Shown here: piece after piece, positions 9,600-18,936 of the stretch
Numbering within the stretch: position 1 is the first letter of the stretch
How the letters are laid out: the number at the start of each line of letters is the position of its first letter
Assembly (NCBI RefSeq): GCF_010686685.1
Contig: NZ_JAAGWD010000008.1
Coordinates: 1 to 64,000 of the forward strand
Source of the DNA: Pontibacter burrus
Lineage (GTDB): Bacteria > Bacteroidota > Bacteroidia > Cytophagales > Hymenobacteraceae
Length of the DNA: 64,000 bases
Direction of reading: 5' to 3'
The notes under the pieces: generated by a model
Told to the model about the DNA's origin: nothing
Seen by the model: only the letters and a program-made list of their open reading frames with translations
Databases searched by the model: none
Made by a program: the position numbers and the translations under genes

Positions 9600-11837
9600 T
9601 TATTTTAACTTTATAGTACGCAAGCGTAAACTATTCCCTACCACTGATACGGAGCTAAAGGCCATGGCCGCTCCTGCCAGCATCGGACTCAGCAGGAAAC
9701 CTGTGAATGGGAACAACAAGCCGGCTGCTACAGGAATACAGATCACGTTGTAGAAAAAGGCCCAGAACAGGTTCTGGCGGATGGTTTTTACAGTAGCTCT
9801 GGATAATTTAATGGCTGCTGCTACCTGTGTCAGGTCAGAACGCATCAGGGTAATTCCGGCTACGTCCATCGCAATATCGGTGCCCTGCCCCATGGCAATG
9901 CTGATGTTGGCGGTAGCCAGTGCCTGCGCATCGTTTATACCATCGCCCACCATAGCTACGTGCTTGCCATCTGCCTGCAGCTGCTTCACAAAGTCCGCTT
10001 TATCCTGCGGCATCATTTCAGCTTTAAAGTGAGTGATGCCTACCTGACGAGATACCGCTGCTGCTGTCTGGCTGTTGTCGCCGGTTAGCATGTATACCTC
10101 AATTCCGGCATCTTGCATGGCTTTTATACCATCCGCAGCGCTTTGCTTAATCGGGTCGGCTACCGCAAATACGCCAAGTGCTTGTGTGGCACCTGCAAAA
10201 TAGATCGCTGTTTTGGCCTCGTTCTGTAGTTTCACGATCTGCTCAGCCAGTTCTTCCGGTATAGTGATGCCGTGCTCCTGCAGTAATTTATAGTTACCGG
10301 CATAGTAACGTTTTCCGTTAAAGTCTGCCTCGATACCCATACCAGTCAGGCTGCTGAAGTAGTCGGGTTGCTGTACCTGTGCACCTGCTTCTTTATAGTA
10401 AGCATATACCGCTTGAGCAATCGGGTGCTCCGACTGAGCCTCCATCGAGTAAAAGTACGTTTCCAGTTGCTCGTGCTGCTGCGCGTTGTTAGCCCAGATT
10501 ACGTCGGTTACCGTTGGTTTACCCAAGGTTATTGTTCCGGTTTTATCCAGAATTACAGCATTTACTTCGTGGGCGCGCTCCAGGCTTTCGGCATCTTTAA
10601 TCAGGATACCGGTTTCAGCACCGCGGCCTACGCCCACCATAATAGCGGTTGGGGTTGCCAGGCCAAGCGCACAAGGGCAGGCAATTACAAGTACCGAAAT
10701 CATCGACAGGAAGCCTTCTGTTAAATACGCTTCGCCGCCCAGTATTATCCAGGACACTAAGGTGAGCAGCGCAATACCCAACACGATCGGCACAAATATT
10801 CCGGCAATTTTATCCACCAGTTTCTGAACCGGGGCTTTGCTACCTTGGGCTTCCTGTACCATTTTAATGATATGTGCCAGCATGGTTTCGCCACCGGTTT
10901 TTTTGGCAATCAGCTGCACGCTGCCTTTCTGGTTTATAGTTCCGGCATACACCATATCGCCGGGTTGCTTTTGAACGGGTAATGGTTCGCCGCTCAGCAT
11001 ACTTTCGTCCAGGTAAGTGGTTCCGGTTGCTACTTCACCATCTACAGGCACGCGGTCGCCAGGCAAAAGCAATACCCTGTCTCCTACCCGCACTTCTTCA
11101 ATCTTGATTTCTAATTCTGATTCGTCACGCAGAATACGCACAGTTTTTGGTTGTAGGCCCATTAGTTTTTTGATGGCTTCGGAGCTGCGGTTTTTGGCGC
11201 CCTCTTCCAGGTATTTACCTATCAGTATAAAGGCAATAATTACCGCTACAGCCTCGAAATACACATGCGGTTCCAGGCTCCGACTCAGAAAAAACTCAGG
11301 GTAAACAGTATTGAACACACTAAAAATGTAAGCAATACTTGTACTCAGGGCTACCAGTGTATCCATGTTGGCGCGCCCATGTTTTGCCTGTGCCCAGGCT
11401 CCGGTAAAGAAGCGCTGCCCAGCCCATAGTAAAATTGGGGTGGTAAATACCAACATGGCCCAGTTGCCCCACGCAAAGTGCCCGTGGAAGAACATGCCCA
11501 ATACAAATACCGGCAATGCCAGCAAACAGGCAACTATAGTTTTGGTCTTCAGTGTTTGCAGGGCCTTGGCTTCGCGGGCCTCCAACTCTTCCTGCGTCTG
11601 TTTTTCTATCAGTATATCAAAACCGATTTCCTGCACAGTTTCGCGCAATTGAGCCGGGTTAACTATAGTTGGTTCATAGGTTACCTGCACGCTTTTACCT
11701 GCAAAGTTCACGTTTGCTTCGGATACGCCTTCACGGTGACGCAGCATGCTTTCTATACTCGATGCGCAGGAGGCACAGGTCATGCCCTCTACCGGGTAGG
11801 TATCTTTTTTATAGTTGGTTTGTGTTAGTGTTGCCAT
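9600..11837 (-). CDS. Copper-translocating P1B-type ATPase
   Basis: 745 residues, typical length for CopA. It has an N-terminal HMA domain with GMTCASC (Cys21, Cys24), then transmembrane helices, an actuator domain, the transport motif CPC (about residues 387-389 in IACPCALG), the phosphorylation motif DKTGT (Asp about 430), the SEHP nucleotide-binding motif and the hinge MVGDGIND. These define a P1B-1 ATPase that pumps Cu(I) out of the cytoplasm using ATP. It is the first gene of a two-gene operon with the HMA protein. Several TATAGTT and AACTATAGTT sites fall inside the gene and encode Thr-Ile-Val. Silver export is a possible second activity. Confidence 0.95.
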   Translation of the reverse strand: MATLTQTNYKKDTYPVEGMTCASCASSIESMLRHREGVSEANVNFAGKSVQVTYEPTIVNPAQLRETVQEIGFDILIEKQTQEELEAREAKALQTLKTKTIVACLLALPVFVLGMFFHGHFAWGNWAMLVFTTPILLWAGQRFFTGAWAQAKHGRANMDTLVALSTSIAYIFSVFNTVYPEFFLSRSLEPHVYFEAVAVIIAFILIGKYLEEGAKNRSSEAIKKLMGLQPKTVRILRDESELEIKIEEVRVGDRVLLLPGDRVPVDGEVATGTTYLDESMLSGEPLPVQKQPGDMVYAGTINQKGSVQLIAKKTGGETMLAHIIKMVQEAQGSKAPVQKLVDKIAGIFVPIVLGIALLTLVSWIILGGEAYLTEGFLSMISVLVIACPCALGLATPTAIMVGVGRGAETGILIKDAESLERAHEVNAVILDKTGTITLGKPTVTDVIWANNAQQHEQLETYFYSMEAQSEHPIAQAVYAYYKEAGAQVQQPDYFSSLTGMGIEADFNGKRYYAGNYKLLQEHGITIPEELAEQIVKLQNEAKTAIYFAGATQALGVFAVADPIKQSAADGIKAMQDAGIEVYMLTGDNSQTAAAVSRQVGITHFKAEMMPQDKADFVKQLQADGKHVAMVGDGINDAQALATANISIAMGQGTDIAMDVAGITLMRSDLTQVAAAIKLSRATVKTIRQNLFWAFFYNVICIPVAAGLLFPFTGFLLSPMLAGAAMAFSSVSVVGNSLRLRTIKLK

Positions 11838-12096
11838 TTCAACTCCTTCCTTTTATAACACTACAAAGATACAACCACACATACCGGTTAGCGTTACAGA
11901 TTTATCTATAAGATTTACACATTTAGCTGCCCTAAGCTACAGGCTTTGGGCAACACCTTAACGCAACTATACGCTTCATTTTCTATACACAGAACTAGGT
12001 ATCGAAGTCAAAAGTCTTAACTTAGATGTTCTTAAACAGATATTATCCACTTTACAAATAAGTTAACATACTGTTTGACAACACTTTACACACCAC

Positions 12097-15000
12097 ATGA
12101 AAACCAGTACCTCCTATAAAAACAAATTCACACCCGGTATTGGGGCCATGCGTTACCTGGCTATTGCCTTTATAGTGTTGGCACTGGCGCTACTGGTGGT
12201 AAGTGCTTACTCTTTTTTAGCAGCTCGTACGGTACAGGAGAACTATAACACCATGGTGGAAGATACGCTCAGAAAGCTGGAGCTGATCGGAAACCTGCAC
12301 AACAACGAAGACCTGATCTATGATAAGATTGTACAGCACCTGAAAACATCTGACAAGGATTCTTTACAAAGGCTGGAACAAGAAATTGAAGCAGCAGATG
12401 CGGATGTAAAAGCAGATATGGATCGCCTGAATGAGCTGCTGATACGCAAAGGGCGTAAGCAGATGTTGCAAAACTATAGAAAGAGTCGCCAGACCTACAC
12501 TGCTTATCTACAGGAGCTGCTGCATAAGAGCAGGCAGGCCCCACCTAACTCTATTCAAAGCCAGATAGCATTGTTACCTGCTTACCGCGAACATCAGAAA
12601 TACCTGAACCGCTTAAGCGACAGTATCAGTGCTTCTACCCGCACACGCGGCTACGAGTCCCTGAAGGAAATAGATAATACTGTACGCAACTATAACCTGC
12701 TCCTACTGGCTGCTTTGCTGGTAACCGCTATAGCTACCTTCCTCATACGCAGAGTTATACAGCAACTAAAGCAACAGCACCGCATCCTGGATTATGAGAT
12801 ACATGAAGGAGAACAACTGCGCACAGCCCTCAGCAAGAGCAAAAGTATTTACCGTTCACTGTTTCAGAACATAGCCTTGCCTATGTGGGTGTTTGATGCC
12901 AATTCGCTTCAGATCCTGGAAGTAAACAGAGCTGCCTTACTGGAATATGGTTACAGTCACGAAGAGTTCCTGGCACTTACTATTCTTGATCTGCAACCCG
13001 AACACCAGAGAGCAGAGATTCTGAAACTTATTGAACAGCAGGAGCCCCCTTTCAAGTCCTACCTAAACCGGCAGCATAAACGCAATAATGGCAGTGCATT
13101 TTATGTAGATCTTAAAATACACGCGCTGCCTGCCCTGAACGATATGAAACCCTACATTGTGGTTGCCATCAACATTGACGACCAGGTGCGGGCGCTACAA
13201 GAGCTGGAACGGCGTGAAAAACAATTTCATGAGATCAGCTCCAGCATACCGGGTATAGTTTACCAGTTTCAGTTAGATGAGGCAAAGCAGGTTACCTTTC
13301 CTTTTGTAAGCGAAGGTGTTTTGCGCATGTTTGGCTATGCCCCTGAAGAAGTGAAAGCTGATTCGCAGATACTTTTCCAGCATGTGCACCCCGATGATCT
13401 CAAAAAACTATGGAATTCTATTCTTGATTCTTATGAAAACCTGACACCCTGGGAGCTTGAATTCAGAGTATGGCAACAGTCCAGCAGCAAGTATATCTGG
13501 CTTAAAGGAAGCAGCCTGCCTACCCGGAAAGATAGTGGAGTGGTTATCTGGAATGGCACACTGATAGACATTACCAACGAAAAGGAAGTCCAGGAAAAAC
13601 TGGTAACAAGCGAGGCCAACCTACGCTACCTGCTCAATAGCTCACCACAATCAATTTACCTGCTTGATGAAAACCTGCGCATTGTAGCGTTCAATACCAA
13701 AGCCGAGGAAGAGGTAAGGGTATCATTTCTACGCACACTACGCACAGGCCAGAGCGTCTTTACTTATATAGATGCCACACAGGAGGACAGAACAAGAGAA
13801 AGTCATAACCGCGCGCTGCAAGGCGAAACCACTGTTTATGAAACAAATACAGGGACTTACTGGCACGAAATTGCTTTCAGACCAGTATTAGGGCCTGAAC
13901 TGCAGGTATTGGCTGTAGCCCTGAGCATAGAAGACATAACCGAGCGGAAACGTATTGTAGAATCGTTGCAGCAGAGCGAGAAACAGCTATCGCGCGCGCA
14001 GGAACTCAGCAACATGGGCAGTTGGGAGTACGACATCATTATGGGGACTATAGTCTGGTCTGATAACCTCTATAAACTATACAACCTTTCAAAAGAGACC
14101 TTTACACCACAGGTAGCTACAGTAAAGCAGTTAGTACACCCTGAAGACCGGGAAATGGTACAGGCGCAGTATAAGCACGCCCTCCAAAATCATGAGACAG
14201 TAACTATAGAGCATCGTGCAGTAACTCCTGATGGCCGGGTACGCAATATGGTACAGATTGGGGAAATATTTTATGACGATCACAACCAGCCTGTACGCAT
14301 GGCTGGGACTATACAGGACATAACGGCTCGTAAAGAGGCTGAACAGGAAATTACCAAAACCAAAAATCTACTGCAATCAACACTGGCCAACATTCCGGAG
14401 CTGATATTCTCTGCCGATGCCGAATTCAATACAACTTATGTCAGCCCGCACTCTTACGATATTTTAGGTTATCAGCCGGAAGAGCTACTTGGCAACAAGG
14501 ACATCTGGCATAAGAACATATACCCTGATGATTTACCGGAAATGCAGCACATAATGGAGCGCATCTTACAGGGCGAAAACATACAGCACGAAGTACGTGT
14601 CACCAGGCGGGACAAGGAACTCCGGTGGTTACTGCTCAGAATGTCGCCTATGATCGAAAGGGATGGAGAGCTTATACGCATTGACGGTTCTGCTGCTGAC
14701 ATTACACAGCAAAAGCTAACAGAAGCAAAGCGCGAAGAGCTGAATGCCCAGCTTATTACCCAAAACCGGAACCTGCAGCAGTTTGCCTACATTGTATCGC
14801 ATAACCTAAGGGCGCCTATTGCCAACATCTTGGGGCTTGCATCTATCTACGACCGCAACAACGCTGAAAACCCTATCAACCAGCGTGTCATCGAAAATAT
14901 GGCAAAGTCTGCCAGGCTGCTTGATGGTACCATCCGTGACCTGAATGATCTGCTCGCATTCCGCAGCCATCAGCAGGGAGAGATGTTAGAAAAAGTCAGT

Positions 15001-15477
15001 TTTGAAACCACGATGCAGCAGGTAACAGAAGCCCTCGACGATGAAATAAGGCGTGCAGAAGCCGCCATCTCCACTGATTTTTTGGCTGCGCCAGAAGTGG
15101 TTACCATCAAAAGCTACCTGCACAGCATTATGCATAACCTTTTATCTAACGCATTAAAGTACCGCGATAACAGCAGAAAATTAAATGTTATAGTTAAAAC
15201 TTTAGTTGTGGATGATTATATTTGCCTACAAATCAGTGATAATGGCCTGGGAATTGATGTAGCCAAAGTGAAAGACAAGCTCTTTGGGCTATACAAGCGT
15301 TTCCACCCGAATATTGCAGGCAGGGGACTTGGCTTGCATTTGGTTAAAACCCAGGCAGAACTATTGGGCGGTAAAGTTGATGTTGAGAGCACACTAGGGG
15401 CTGGTACAACTTTTCGTGTATACTTTGATAGGAGTAAAAATTTACATGAGCGTTTTAAAGAAAGTAATGTTGATTGA
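12097..15477 (+). CDS. Membrane sensor histidine kinase with five PAS domains
   Basis: 1126 residues. Two N-terminal transmembrane helices (about 16-37 and 198-217) bracket a periplasmic helical region. Five PAS units follow, starting near residues 245, 372, 504, 626 and 755. The dimerisation domain has the H-box SHNLRAP with the phosphorylated histidine at about 902, and the ATPase domain shows LLSNALKY (N box), ISDNGLGID (G1) and GRGLGL (G2). It should autophosphorylate in response to signals read by the PAS units. The stimulus is unknown. It overlaps the next gene, a receiver-only protein, by 32 bp, so the two are translated together and are very probably partners. Confidence 0.92.
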   Translation: MKTSTSYKNKFTPGIGAMRYLAIAFIVLALALLVVSAYSFLAARTVQENYNTMVEDTLRKLELIGNLHNNEDLIYDKIVQHLKTSDKDSLQRLEQEIEAADADVKADMDRLNELLIRKGRKQMLQNYRKSRQTYTAYLQELLHKSRQAPPNSIQSQIALLPAYREHQKYLNRLSDSISASTRTRGYESLKEIDNTVRNYNLLLLAALLVTAIATFLIRRVIQQLKQQHRILDYEIHEGEQLRTALSKSKSIYRSLFQNIALPMWVFDANSLQILEVNRAALLEYGYSHEEFLALTILDLQPEHQRAEILKLIEQQEPPFKSYLNRQHKRNNGSAFYVDLKIHALPALNDMKPYIVVAINIDDQVRALQELERREKQFHEISSSIPGIVYQFQLDEAKQVTFPFVSEGVLRMFGYAPEEVKADSQILFQHVHPDDLKKLWNSILDSYENLTPWELEFRVWQQSSSKYIWLKGSSLPTRKDSGVVIWNGTLIDITNEKEVQEKLVTSEANLRYLLNSSPQSIYLLDENLRIVAFNTKAEEEVRVSFLRTLRTGQSVFTYIDATQEDRTRESHNRALQGETTVYETNTGTYWHEIAFRPVLGPELQVLAVALSIEDITERKRIVESLQQSEKQLSRAQELSNMGSWEYDIIMGTIVWSDNLYKLYNLSKETFTPQVATVKQLVHPEDREMVQAQYKHALQNHETVTIEHRAVTPDGRVRNMVQIGEIFYDDHNQPVRMAGTIQDITARKEAEQEITKTKNLLQSTLANIPELIFSADAEFNTTYVSPHSYDILGYQPEELLGNKDIWHKNIYPDDLPEMQHIMERILQGENIQHEVRVTRRDKELRWLLLRMSPMIERDGELIRIDGSAADITQQKLTEAKREELNAQLITQNRNLQQFAYIVSHNLRAPIANILGLASIYDRNNAENPINQRVIENMAKSARLLDGTIRDLNDLLAFRSHQQGEMLEKVSFETTMQQVTEALDDEIRRAEAAISTDFLAAPEVVTIKSYLHSIMHNLLSNALKYRDNSRKLNVIVKTLVVDDYICLQISDNGLGIDVAKVKDKLFGLYKRFHPNIAGRGLGLHLVKTQAELLGGKVDVESTLGAGTTFRVYFDRSKNLHERFKESNVD

Positions 15478-15856
15478 TGATGATCAGGTAAATAACTTTG
15501 TTTGTGAGAGCATCATCAAAAGCGAGCATTTTGCTGAGGAAGTAGTAAGTTATGAAATGGCAGAAGATGCCCTCGAATACCTGAAAGGTGCAGCCGCAAA
15601 TAACCCCGGAGCATTTCCTGACCTCATATTTCTGGATATTAACATGCCGGGCATGGACGGCTGGAGCTTTATAGATGAGTACCGTAAACTTCCTGAAGAA
15701 ATAACTAAGCAGTGCAGTTTGTTCATGCTCTCGTCGGCAGTCGACCGAAAAGACATTATATGTGCAAAGAGCATGGCCGAAGTAAAGGACTTTTTCTCTA
15801 AGCCGCTTTCCCCGGAGATTTTAAGCTTTATAAAAGACGAGTTTATAGCTATCTAA
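15446..15856 (+). CDS. Receiver-only response regulator
   Basis: 136 residues, a single CheY-like receiver domain: acidic pair in VMLIDDDQ, phosphorylation site in IFLDINMPGMDG, Ser in MLSSA and Lys in FFSKPL. There is no output domain, so it probably acts by protein contact or in a phosphorelay. The start ATG at 15446 lies inside the end of the kinase gene and has AGGAG 11 nt upstream (15430-15434), an unusually clear ribosome binding site for this window. An upstream in-frame start at 15416 would add ten residues before the receiver fold and is less likely. Confidence 0.9.
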   Translation: MSVLKKVMLIDDDQVNNFVCESIIKSEHFAEEVVSYEMAEDALEYLKGAAANNPGAFPDLIFLDINMPGMDGWSFIDEYRKLPEEITKQCSLFMLSSAVDRKDIICAKSMAEVKDFFSKPLSPEILSFIKDEFIAI

Positions 15857-15857
15857 A

Positions 15858-15893
15858 CAAAGAGGCCGCAGGATAAAACCGGCGGCCTCTTTG
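15858..15893. terminator. Bidirectional terminator
   Basis: A 12-bp perfect stem (CAAAGAGGCCGC / GCGGCCTCTTTG) lies just after the receiver gene stop and before the convergent AraC gene. It is followed on the plus side by several TATAGTT half-sites. Confidence 0.85.
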
Positions 15894-15919
15894 ATTGATA
15901 CCTGTATAGTTATTTATAG

Positions 15920-16519
15920 TTAAGAAACCTGATCGAGGGGCTTGCGGCTAACCTGGCTATTATTTTTATAAGCCGACGGCGTAACACCGGTTATCTGCTT
16001 AAATTGTCCCGAGAGGTGCGCCACACTACTATAGCCTAGCCTGTCTGCTATCTGGCTAAGACTTAATTCATTATAGTCCAGCAGTTCTTTTGCCATCTCT
16101 ACTTTCTGCAGCACCATAAACCGCGCAATAGTAATACCTTCCGAAGCCGAAAATGCAGTGCTCAATGTATTATAGTCTTTGCCCAGCAGCTCCGCAAGGT
16201 AATCGGAGAGGTTAACATGCAGCTCCTCTACCCTACCCGACCGCAGCAGCTCAATTATCGCTATCTTAATTTTCTCGGCTATTTCGGTCCTGGGGTCATT
16301 TATCAGGTCGAAGCCTTCGGTTGAAAGTATCTTTTCAAGTATGCTCACCTGGGCCGCTGTAGGCTCATGCGTCAGGATAGCTTCGCCTAATTTTACTTCC
16401 TGCACGGGCAACTCGAGCTGTTGCAATGCTTCAGTTACTACTTTTATGCAACGCGGGCACACCATGTTGCGGATGTGGAGTGTATAGGCGGGCGATATGT
16501 TAGTTTCCTGTGCTGACAT
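15920..16519 (-). CDS. AraC-family regulator with HMA-like N-terminal domain
   Basis: 200 residues from the ATG at 16519 (MSAQETN); an in-frame start 19 codons upstream would add an unlikely hydrophobic tail. Residues about 10-75 look like a ferredoxin-fold HMA domain with the motif NMVCPRCIKVV at the metal-loop position. The C-terminal about 100 residues hold two AraC helix-turn-helix motifs, including LSQIADRLGYSS and the signature QFKQITGVTPSAYK. Inference: a metal or redox-responsive transcription factor. The copper ATPase operon lies about 4 kb away and is a candidate target. The pairing of CxxC with an AraC output is clear in sequence; ligand and target are not. Confidence 0.85.
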   Translation of the reverse strand: MSAQETNISPAYTLHIRNMVCPRCIKVVTEALQQLELPVQEVKLGEAILTHEPTAAQVSILEKILSTEGFDLINDPRTEIAEKIKIAIIELLRSGRVEELHVNLSDYLAELLGKDYNTLSTAFSASEGITIARFMVLQKVEMAKELLDYNELSLSQIADRLGYSSVAHLSGQFKQITGVTPSAYKNNSQVSRKPLDQVS

Positions 16520-16575
16520 AGGGATACAGTATAGAGAGGTAAACTTACTAAATATCTCTGCTATATGTACAAACA

Positions 16576-16611
16576 AAACAGCGGGAGAACTATATTGTTC
16601 TCCCGCTGTTT
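16576..16611 (-). terminator. Terminator downstream of the disordered-protein gene
   Basis: A 15-bp perfect stem (AAACAGCGGGAGAAC / GTTCTCCCGCTGTTT) with a 6-nt loop, flanked by A/T runs. It lies 11 bp after the minus-strand gene ending at 16623. The sequence GAACTATATT at the loop resembles a half-site of the repeat motif. Confidence 0.85.
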
Positions 16612-16622
16612 ATTGCCTTCTG

Positions 16623-16994
16623 TCAGGTCCTGCTGTGGTCAGTGTCATTAGGCTTTGTGTTTTTGTCGCCTAAAGGCTGTTCTTTGCTCCGAATCCCATT
16701 CAGATCATCATCCATAGCGGTGTCGCTGCCTTCAAACTCGAACCCTGGTCCCTGAGCTAAGTAATCTACACTTTTAGGATCGTTGGCACCGTAGCCGGTT
16801 GTTTCATCTCCGCGTATGTGCATGTTCTCCAGTTTATCTTTCTGCCCGGAGCGTTCCATCTGTCCGCCTAATCCAATGCTGCGCTTGGCAGATGGGTCAG
16901 GCTTGTTATTCATGGTCATGCGTTTATTATAATCGCTGTTTATGTTCTTTTCCCGGGAGGGTGTATTTTGTCTGTTTTCTTCTTCAATTGCCAT
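16623..16994 (-). CDS. Predicted disordered acidic/polar protein
   Basis: 123 residues, almost wholly polar (Asn, Asp, Lys, Gly, Ser rich), with no hydrophobic core, signal peptide or membrane segment, so probably disordered in solution. It contains patches such as GLGGQMERSGQKDKLENMH and GPGFEFEGSD. I do not recognise a family. Support for a real gene is the clean start, the divergent promoter region it shares with the small gene at 17210, and a strong terminator directly downstream. Stress-related hydrophilic proteins have this composition, but that is only an analogy. Confidence 0.65.
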   Translation of the reverse strand: MAIEEENRQNTPSREKNINSDYNKRMTMNNKPDPSAKRSIGLGGQMERSGQKDKLENMHIRGDETTGYGANDPKSVDYLAQGPGFEFEGSDTAMDDDLNGIRSKEQPLGDKNTKPNDTDHSRT

Positions 16995-17057
16995 AACTGT
17001 ATTTCAATAGTTGTAGCATTATATACGCGCTGCCAGGAGGCTTGTTCGTAAACCACC

Positions 17058-17106
17058 AACTATAGTTAACATAAGATAACAACTACAGACACACAAAACT
17101 ATAGTT
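17058..17106. repeat. Two exact AACTATAGTT palindromes in a divergent promoter region
   Basis: Exact copies lie at 17058-17067 and 17097-17106, 39 bp apart, in the short region between two divergent small genes. A half-site AACTATAA follows at about 17121. Such spacing could suit protein binding, but the motif is so common here that chance placement cannot be excluded. Confidence 0.7.
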
Positions 17107-17133
17107 TAGAACAGCAGCGCAACTATAAATAAG

Positions 17134-17141
17134 TATCTTTG
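17134..17141 (+). promoter_or_regulatory. Candidate -7 promoter element (TATCTTTG)
   Basis: TATCTTTG fits the Bacteroidota -7 consensus TAnnTTTG and lies 68 bp upstream of the ATG at 17210. No convincing -33 TTTG box was found at the usual distance. Confidence 0.4.
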
Positions 17142-17209
17142 CCGAATTCTGATGCGGCGGGCACCTATAGCCTTATAGTTGCGTTAGGAGAAGAGAAACA
17201 TAACATTGC

Positions 17210-17437
17210 ATGAAATTATCGAAGATATACGACCCGCGCGAAATGAATTCGTACCAGTTTGTGGCAGCTACTGGCCTTGTCATGACTTTACTGGCGCACC
17301 TTATCCTGCTGCTGATCGGCAAATCGATCAATAATTTTGCGGCGCTTTACCTGTGCTGGGCCGTATTTTTTACGCTGGGCACTATTGCCAACTTCAACAG
17401 CAAACCCGACGACCACGATCATCACCACCATCATTAA
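17210..17437 (+). CDS. Small membrane protein with histidine-rich tail
   Basis: 75 residues with two hydrophobic segments (about 17-40 and 43-62) and a C-terminal tail DDHDHHHHH after KPD. The tail could bind divalent metal. No family recognised; comparable small two-helix proteins are common in this phylum and unannotated. A perfect terminator follows the stop and a -7 like element precedes the start, which supports expression as its own transcript. Confidence 0.75.
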   Translation: MKLSKIYDPREMNSYQFVAATGLVMTLLAHLILLLIGKSINNFAALYLCWAVFFTLGTIANFNSKPDDHDHHHHH

Positions 17438-17441
17438 TATA

Positions 17442-17469
17442 AAAGCCGGCCACATCAGTAGCCGGCTTT
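17442..17469. terminator. Bidirectional terminator
   Basis: A 9-bp perfect stem (AAAGCCGGC / GCCGGCTTT) with a 10-nt loop, followed by CTTTTTT. It lies between the His-tail gene and the convergent T9SS cargo gene. Confidence 0.8.
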
Positions 17470-17497
17470 CTTTTTTCACAAACTAAGCTATACTTTA

Positions 17498-18667
17498 TTA
17501 TTTAATCAGCAGCCTTTTGGTCAGGGTTCTACCGTTCTGCTCTACTTGCAGGTAGAAAATACCGGTCCCCTTCCCTGTCAGGTCCAGCTGCTTATCATAT
17601 TGCCGTGTGTTCTTGTCCAGTTTCTCCTGGTACACCTGTTTGCCAGCGCTGTTCAACACTTTTATAGTTGCCTGCCCCTTTTCTGGTAAAGAAAAACTGA
17701 GGTTTACCCTGCCGCTGCTCGGGTTTGGGTAATAGCTTAGGTTATCAATCTTCAGCTCCTTCTTTTCAGACTTTTCTACTTTTACACCTGCCTCTTTCAG
17801 CGTTTTCTTATCGTCTTCTGTAATGCGCTCAATTCTGGTCTTGTCTAACAGTATCACAGTCGATTTTTCGCCTGATCTGCCGAAGTGGTAGGCATCAATT
17901 TCTTTTTTGTTGCCTTTCCCGTCTATTTCGTAAACTGTGGTTTTGCCGGTCTCGTCTGTTTCGATCTTGATCTTATCAGAAGTGCTGTAGCGGGCTTTTA
18001 CATCGCCAGAATAACCTATAGCATGTTTCCCGTGAACTCTAACTCCCTCCGGCCCCGCAATCCGAACGATGGTATGCGCAGAGTCTGAGCCATCTCCCGA
18101 ACTAATAATGCTGAATGCACGGCCAGGTTTTCCATTCACAATTAACTCCCGCACATTCTTGTTCAGGCTGTCTCCGCGTAGTGTCATTACTTTTGCACCG
18201 TTCAGCGCTCTAACTATAAAAGAATCACCTTTTATAGTTTCAATTCTCTCAAATAGCATTTTGCGTTCTTTCTCGCTCATAGCCTTGCCATGCAGCATTC
18301 GAACTTCTTTTACTTTACCCATCAGGGTTGTATCGGCAGCAATTCTGTAGCCTATAGTTTCAAGCTCACGCAGCTTCTTACTAGGGTACAGTGAGTCTAC
18401 CCTAACTTTAAATCCATCCAGTTTTTTCCAATCAATCGAGTCGAGCTTTCTCAGGGCTTTCATGTGCTTTTCATGGTCTTCAGCATTTATAAGCGTGTCT
18501 GAACTATAGACCAGGTCCCCGTTTTCGTACTTTAAGACTTTTACTCTCATCTTTTCCGGCTTATCCTGCTTCTTTGCATCCTGCGCTAAAAGCGAGTAGA
18601 CTGGCAGTAATGCTAACAGTAAGTTGATGGCCAGTTTTAACAAATGCTGTAAAATAGATAGGTTCAT
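17498..18667 (-). CDS. Secreted T9SS cargo protein with type A sorting domain
   Basis: 389 residues from the ATG at 18667, which gives a good signal peptide (about 1-28, ending SLLAQ); the longer frame upstream would place this peptide internally. The middle is charged and repetitive with no recognised domain. The last about 75 residues begin LSYYPNPSSGRVNLSFSL and end GRTLTKRLLIK, the hallmark of the T9SS type A C-terminal signal. The protein should be exported to the surface or medium. It is transcribed away from a sensor kinase gene across a 269-bp shared upstream region. Function of the central part is unknown. Confidence 0.85.
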   Translation of the reverse strand: MNLSILQHLLKLAINLLLALLPVYSLLAQDAKKQDKPEKMRVKVLKYENGDLVYSSDTLINAEDHEKHMKALRKLDSIDWKKLDGFKVRVDSLYPSKKLRELETIGYRIAADTTLMGKVKEVRMLHGKAMSEKERKMLFERIETIKGDSFIVRALNGAKVMTLRGDSLNKNVRELIVNGKPGRAFSIISSGDGSDSAHTIVRIAGPEGVRVHGKHAIGYSGDVKARYSTSDKIKIETDETGKTTVYEIDGKGNKKEIDAYHFGRSGEKSTVILLDKTRIERITEDDKKTLKEAGVKVEKSEKKELKIDNLSYYPNPSSGRVNLSFSLPEKGQATIKVLNSAGKQVYQEKLDKNTRQYDKQLDLTGKGTGIFYLQVEQNGRTLTKRLLIK

Positions 18668-18936
18668 AGTTTTGGCGTTAAGGTTTATACAAATGTACGC
18701 GCCTTTGCGACCGGCTTTAGTTAAGGCTTCGTTAAAGAATGTTAAAGAAAAGTTAAAGTTTGCCTCCACGGCACCAATCATTCTGCAACTACTGTATTAT
18801 TGGTGTATCTATAGATAAAATTGTAACTTATACACAAGTGCTGCCCACTATCTGGTAACTATAGTTTTAACTGTGTGATGTGTTAAATAAAAGTTAAAAT
18901 CAGGCGGCGTTGAAGTTTAAGGAGTAAATTTGATAC

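Noticed and set aside
9366-16519. A single copper-resistance island from copA to the AraC gene
   Set aside because: A complete unrelated kinase/receiver unit with its own terminators lies between, so linkage is only suggestive.
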